Shown: in pieces, positions 4,318-5,373 of the stretch
Numbering within the stretch: the stretch's first letter is position 1
Layout: each line of letters begins with the position of its first letter
Assembly (NCBI GenBank): GCA_030591795.1
Contig: JAUVAJ010000148.1
Location: forward strand, 1-5,373
Source of the DNA: Desulfuromonadales bacterium
Lineage (GTDB): Bacteria; Desulfobacterota; Desulfuromonadia; Desulfuromonadales; UBA2294
Direction: 5' to 3'
Length of the DNA: 5,373 nt
Position numbers and translations under genes: made by a program
Notes under the pieces: model-generated
Told to the model about the DNA's origin: nothing
What the model saw: the letters and a program-made list of their open reading frames with translations, nothing else
Databases searched by the model: none

Positions 4318-5373
4318 TCAGATTCCAGCCCGCTTGCGCAGTGAATCGATACGATCGGTACGCTCCCAGGTGAAATCTGGCAGTTCACGGCCAAAGTGAC
4401 CGTAAGCGGCGGTCTGACGATAAATAGGCCGGAGCAGATCGAGAGTTTCAATAATAGCACGCGGGCGCATATCGAACTCTTCCTGAGCAATCCGGGCAAT
4501 ATCATTCGACGGGATAACACCGGTACCATAAGCGTTGATCATGACCGAAACCGGGTCGGCAACTCCGATGGCGTAGGCAAGCTGAACTTCGCATTTCTCA
4601 GCCAGTCCGGAAGCAACGATATTCTTGGCGACATAACGCGCCATGTAAGATGCGCTACGATCAACCTTCGACGGATCCTTACCGGAGAAAGCGCCACCAC
4701 CATGCGAACCTTGACCACCGTAGGTATCAACGATGATCTTCCGACCGGTCAGACCACAATCACCCTGTGGGCCACCGACAACAAAACGGCCGGTCGGGTT
4801 AATGAAATACTTGGTCTTTTCATCAAGCAGGTCGGCCGGTATTTCGTGACGAATAACCTCTTCGATCATCGCTTCCTTGATCGTTTCGTAAGCGACATCC
4901 GGAGTGTGCTGGGTCGAGATAACTACTGAATCAACACGTACCGGCTTGTCGTTAATATATTCAATCGAGACTTGCGACTTGCTATCCGGGCGCAGGAAAG
5001 AAACCATGCCGCTCTTGCGAATATCGGCCATGCGCTTGGTCAACCGGTGCGCATACTTAATCGGCATCGGCATCAACTCCGGCGTTTCGTTACAGGCGTA
5101 GCCAAACATCAACCCCTGATCACCGGCCCCTTGCTCGCTATGCAGGCCTTCTCCTTCGGTGACACCCTGAGAGATATCTGGCGACTGACGATCCAACGCT
5201 ACCAGAACAGCGCAAGTTTCCCAATCAAAACCCATTGACGCAGCACTATAGCCAATCTCTTTAATCGTCTCACGGACAACATCCGGATAATCGACCCGGG
5301 CGGAAGTGGTAATTTCACCGGCCAGCATTGCCATGCCGGTAGTAACCAGAGTTTCACAGGCAACCCGGGCTTG
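4318..5373 (-). CDS. metK: S-adenosylmethionine synthetase (methionine adenosyltransferase), N-terminus beyond the window
   Basis: The enzyme makes S-adenosylmethionine from methionine and ATP in the cytoplasm, releasing phosphate and pyrophosphate. The frame is open to the right edge: 13 codons ([13 protein letters not shown]) precede the first in-window ATG at 5332-5334 and match the family, so about 351 of the usual 385-390 residues are present and roughly 35-40 N-terminal residues are missing. Recognisable blocks are [37 protein letters not shown] (MetK signature 1 region, including GDQG), [30 protein letters not shown], the glycine-rich [16 protein letters not shown] signature 2, [26 protein letters not shown] and TAAYGHFGR near the C-terminus. 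All are intact. A strong terminator follows it. Its promoter and any operator would be outside the window, so SahR control of this gene cannot be checked here. Confidence 0.97.
   Translation of the reverse strand, partial: QARVACETLVTTGMAMLAGEITTSARVDYPDVVRETIKEIGYSAASMGFDWETCAVLVALDRQSPDISQGVTEGEGLHSEQGAGDQGLMFGYACNETPELMPMPIKYAHRLTKRMADIRKSGMVSFLRPDSKSQVSIEYINDKPVRVDSVVISTQHTPDVAYETIKEAMIEEVIRHEIPADLLDEKTKYFINPTGRFVVGGPQGDCGLTGRKIIVDTYGGQGSHGGGAFSGKDPSKVDRSASYMARYVAKNIVASGLAEKCEVQLAYAIGVADPVSVMINAYGTGVIPSNDIARIAQEEFDMRPRAIIETLDLLRPIYRQTAAYGHFGRELPDFTWERTDRIDSLRKRAGI

Noticed and set aside
4396..4929. 177-codon + strand open frame opposite metK
   Set aside because: It is antisense to strongly conserved metK blocks, with no ribosome binding site or family resemblance seen.
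1..5373. CRISPR array, tRNA or rRNA genes
   Set aside because: No regularly spaced direct repeats, cloverleaf-like segments or rRNA-like sequence were seen on either strand.

Overview
The window looks like chromosomal DNA of a Gram-negative, probably deltaproteobacterial organism (Desulfuromonas/Pelobacter/Geobacter-like). This rests on a methionine-cycle cluster in which metK and ahcY flank an ArsR-methyltransferase regulator of the SahR type, an arrangement described in Deltaproteobacteria and some other Proteobacteria. The assignment is inference from gene content; no rRNA or other phylogenetic marker is present.

The left ~626 bases are accessory DNA. A 5'-truncated, AT-rich SpoIIAA/STAS-like gene on the + strand is followed after 13 bases by a 105-base imperfect inverted repeat. 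Its outer arms (AGCTAAC / GTTAGCT) and nested inner pairing look like an integron attC recombination site, so the gene is best read as an integron cassette. Next come what looks like the left end of an IS3-type insertion sequence (promoter, ribosome binding site and first codons only) and a frameshifted scrap of an RHS core domain on the - strand. A strong terminator at 627-661 separates this debris from the conserved block.

The remaining ~4.7 kb is read entirely from the - strand, in transcriptional order: metK (N-terminus beyond the right edge), its terminator, a family 2 glycosyltransferase with a long C-terminal extension, the ArsR-methyltransferase regulator (sahR), ahcY, and the ahcY terminator. 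MetK makes S-adenosylmethionine (SAM). Methyltransferases convert it to S-adenosylhomocysteine (SAH), which AhcY hydrolyses to adenosine and homocysteine. The regulator between them is expected to sense SAH and control the cycle. A perfect 8+8 palindrome lies on the predicted sahR promoter and is the likely operator. sahR and ahcY are 39 bases apart and probably form one transcript. The glycosyltransferase has no evident role in the methionine cycle; it sits between two transcription units and may be expressed from a promoter that gives a leaderless mRNA.

No tRNA, rRNA, CRISPR array or complete mobile element was seen. The most unusual parts are the cassette with its attC-like site, the layered mobile-element scars beside it, and the regulatory layout of the SAH-responsive cluster.
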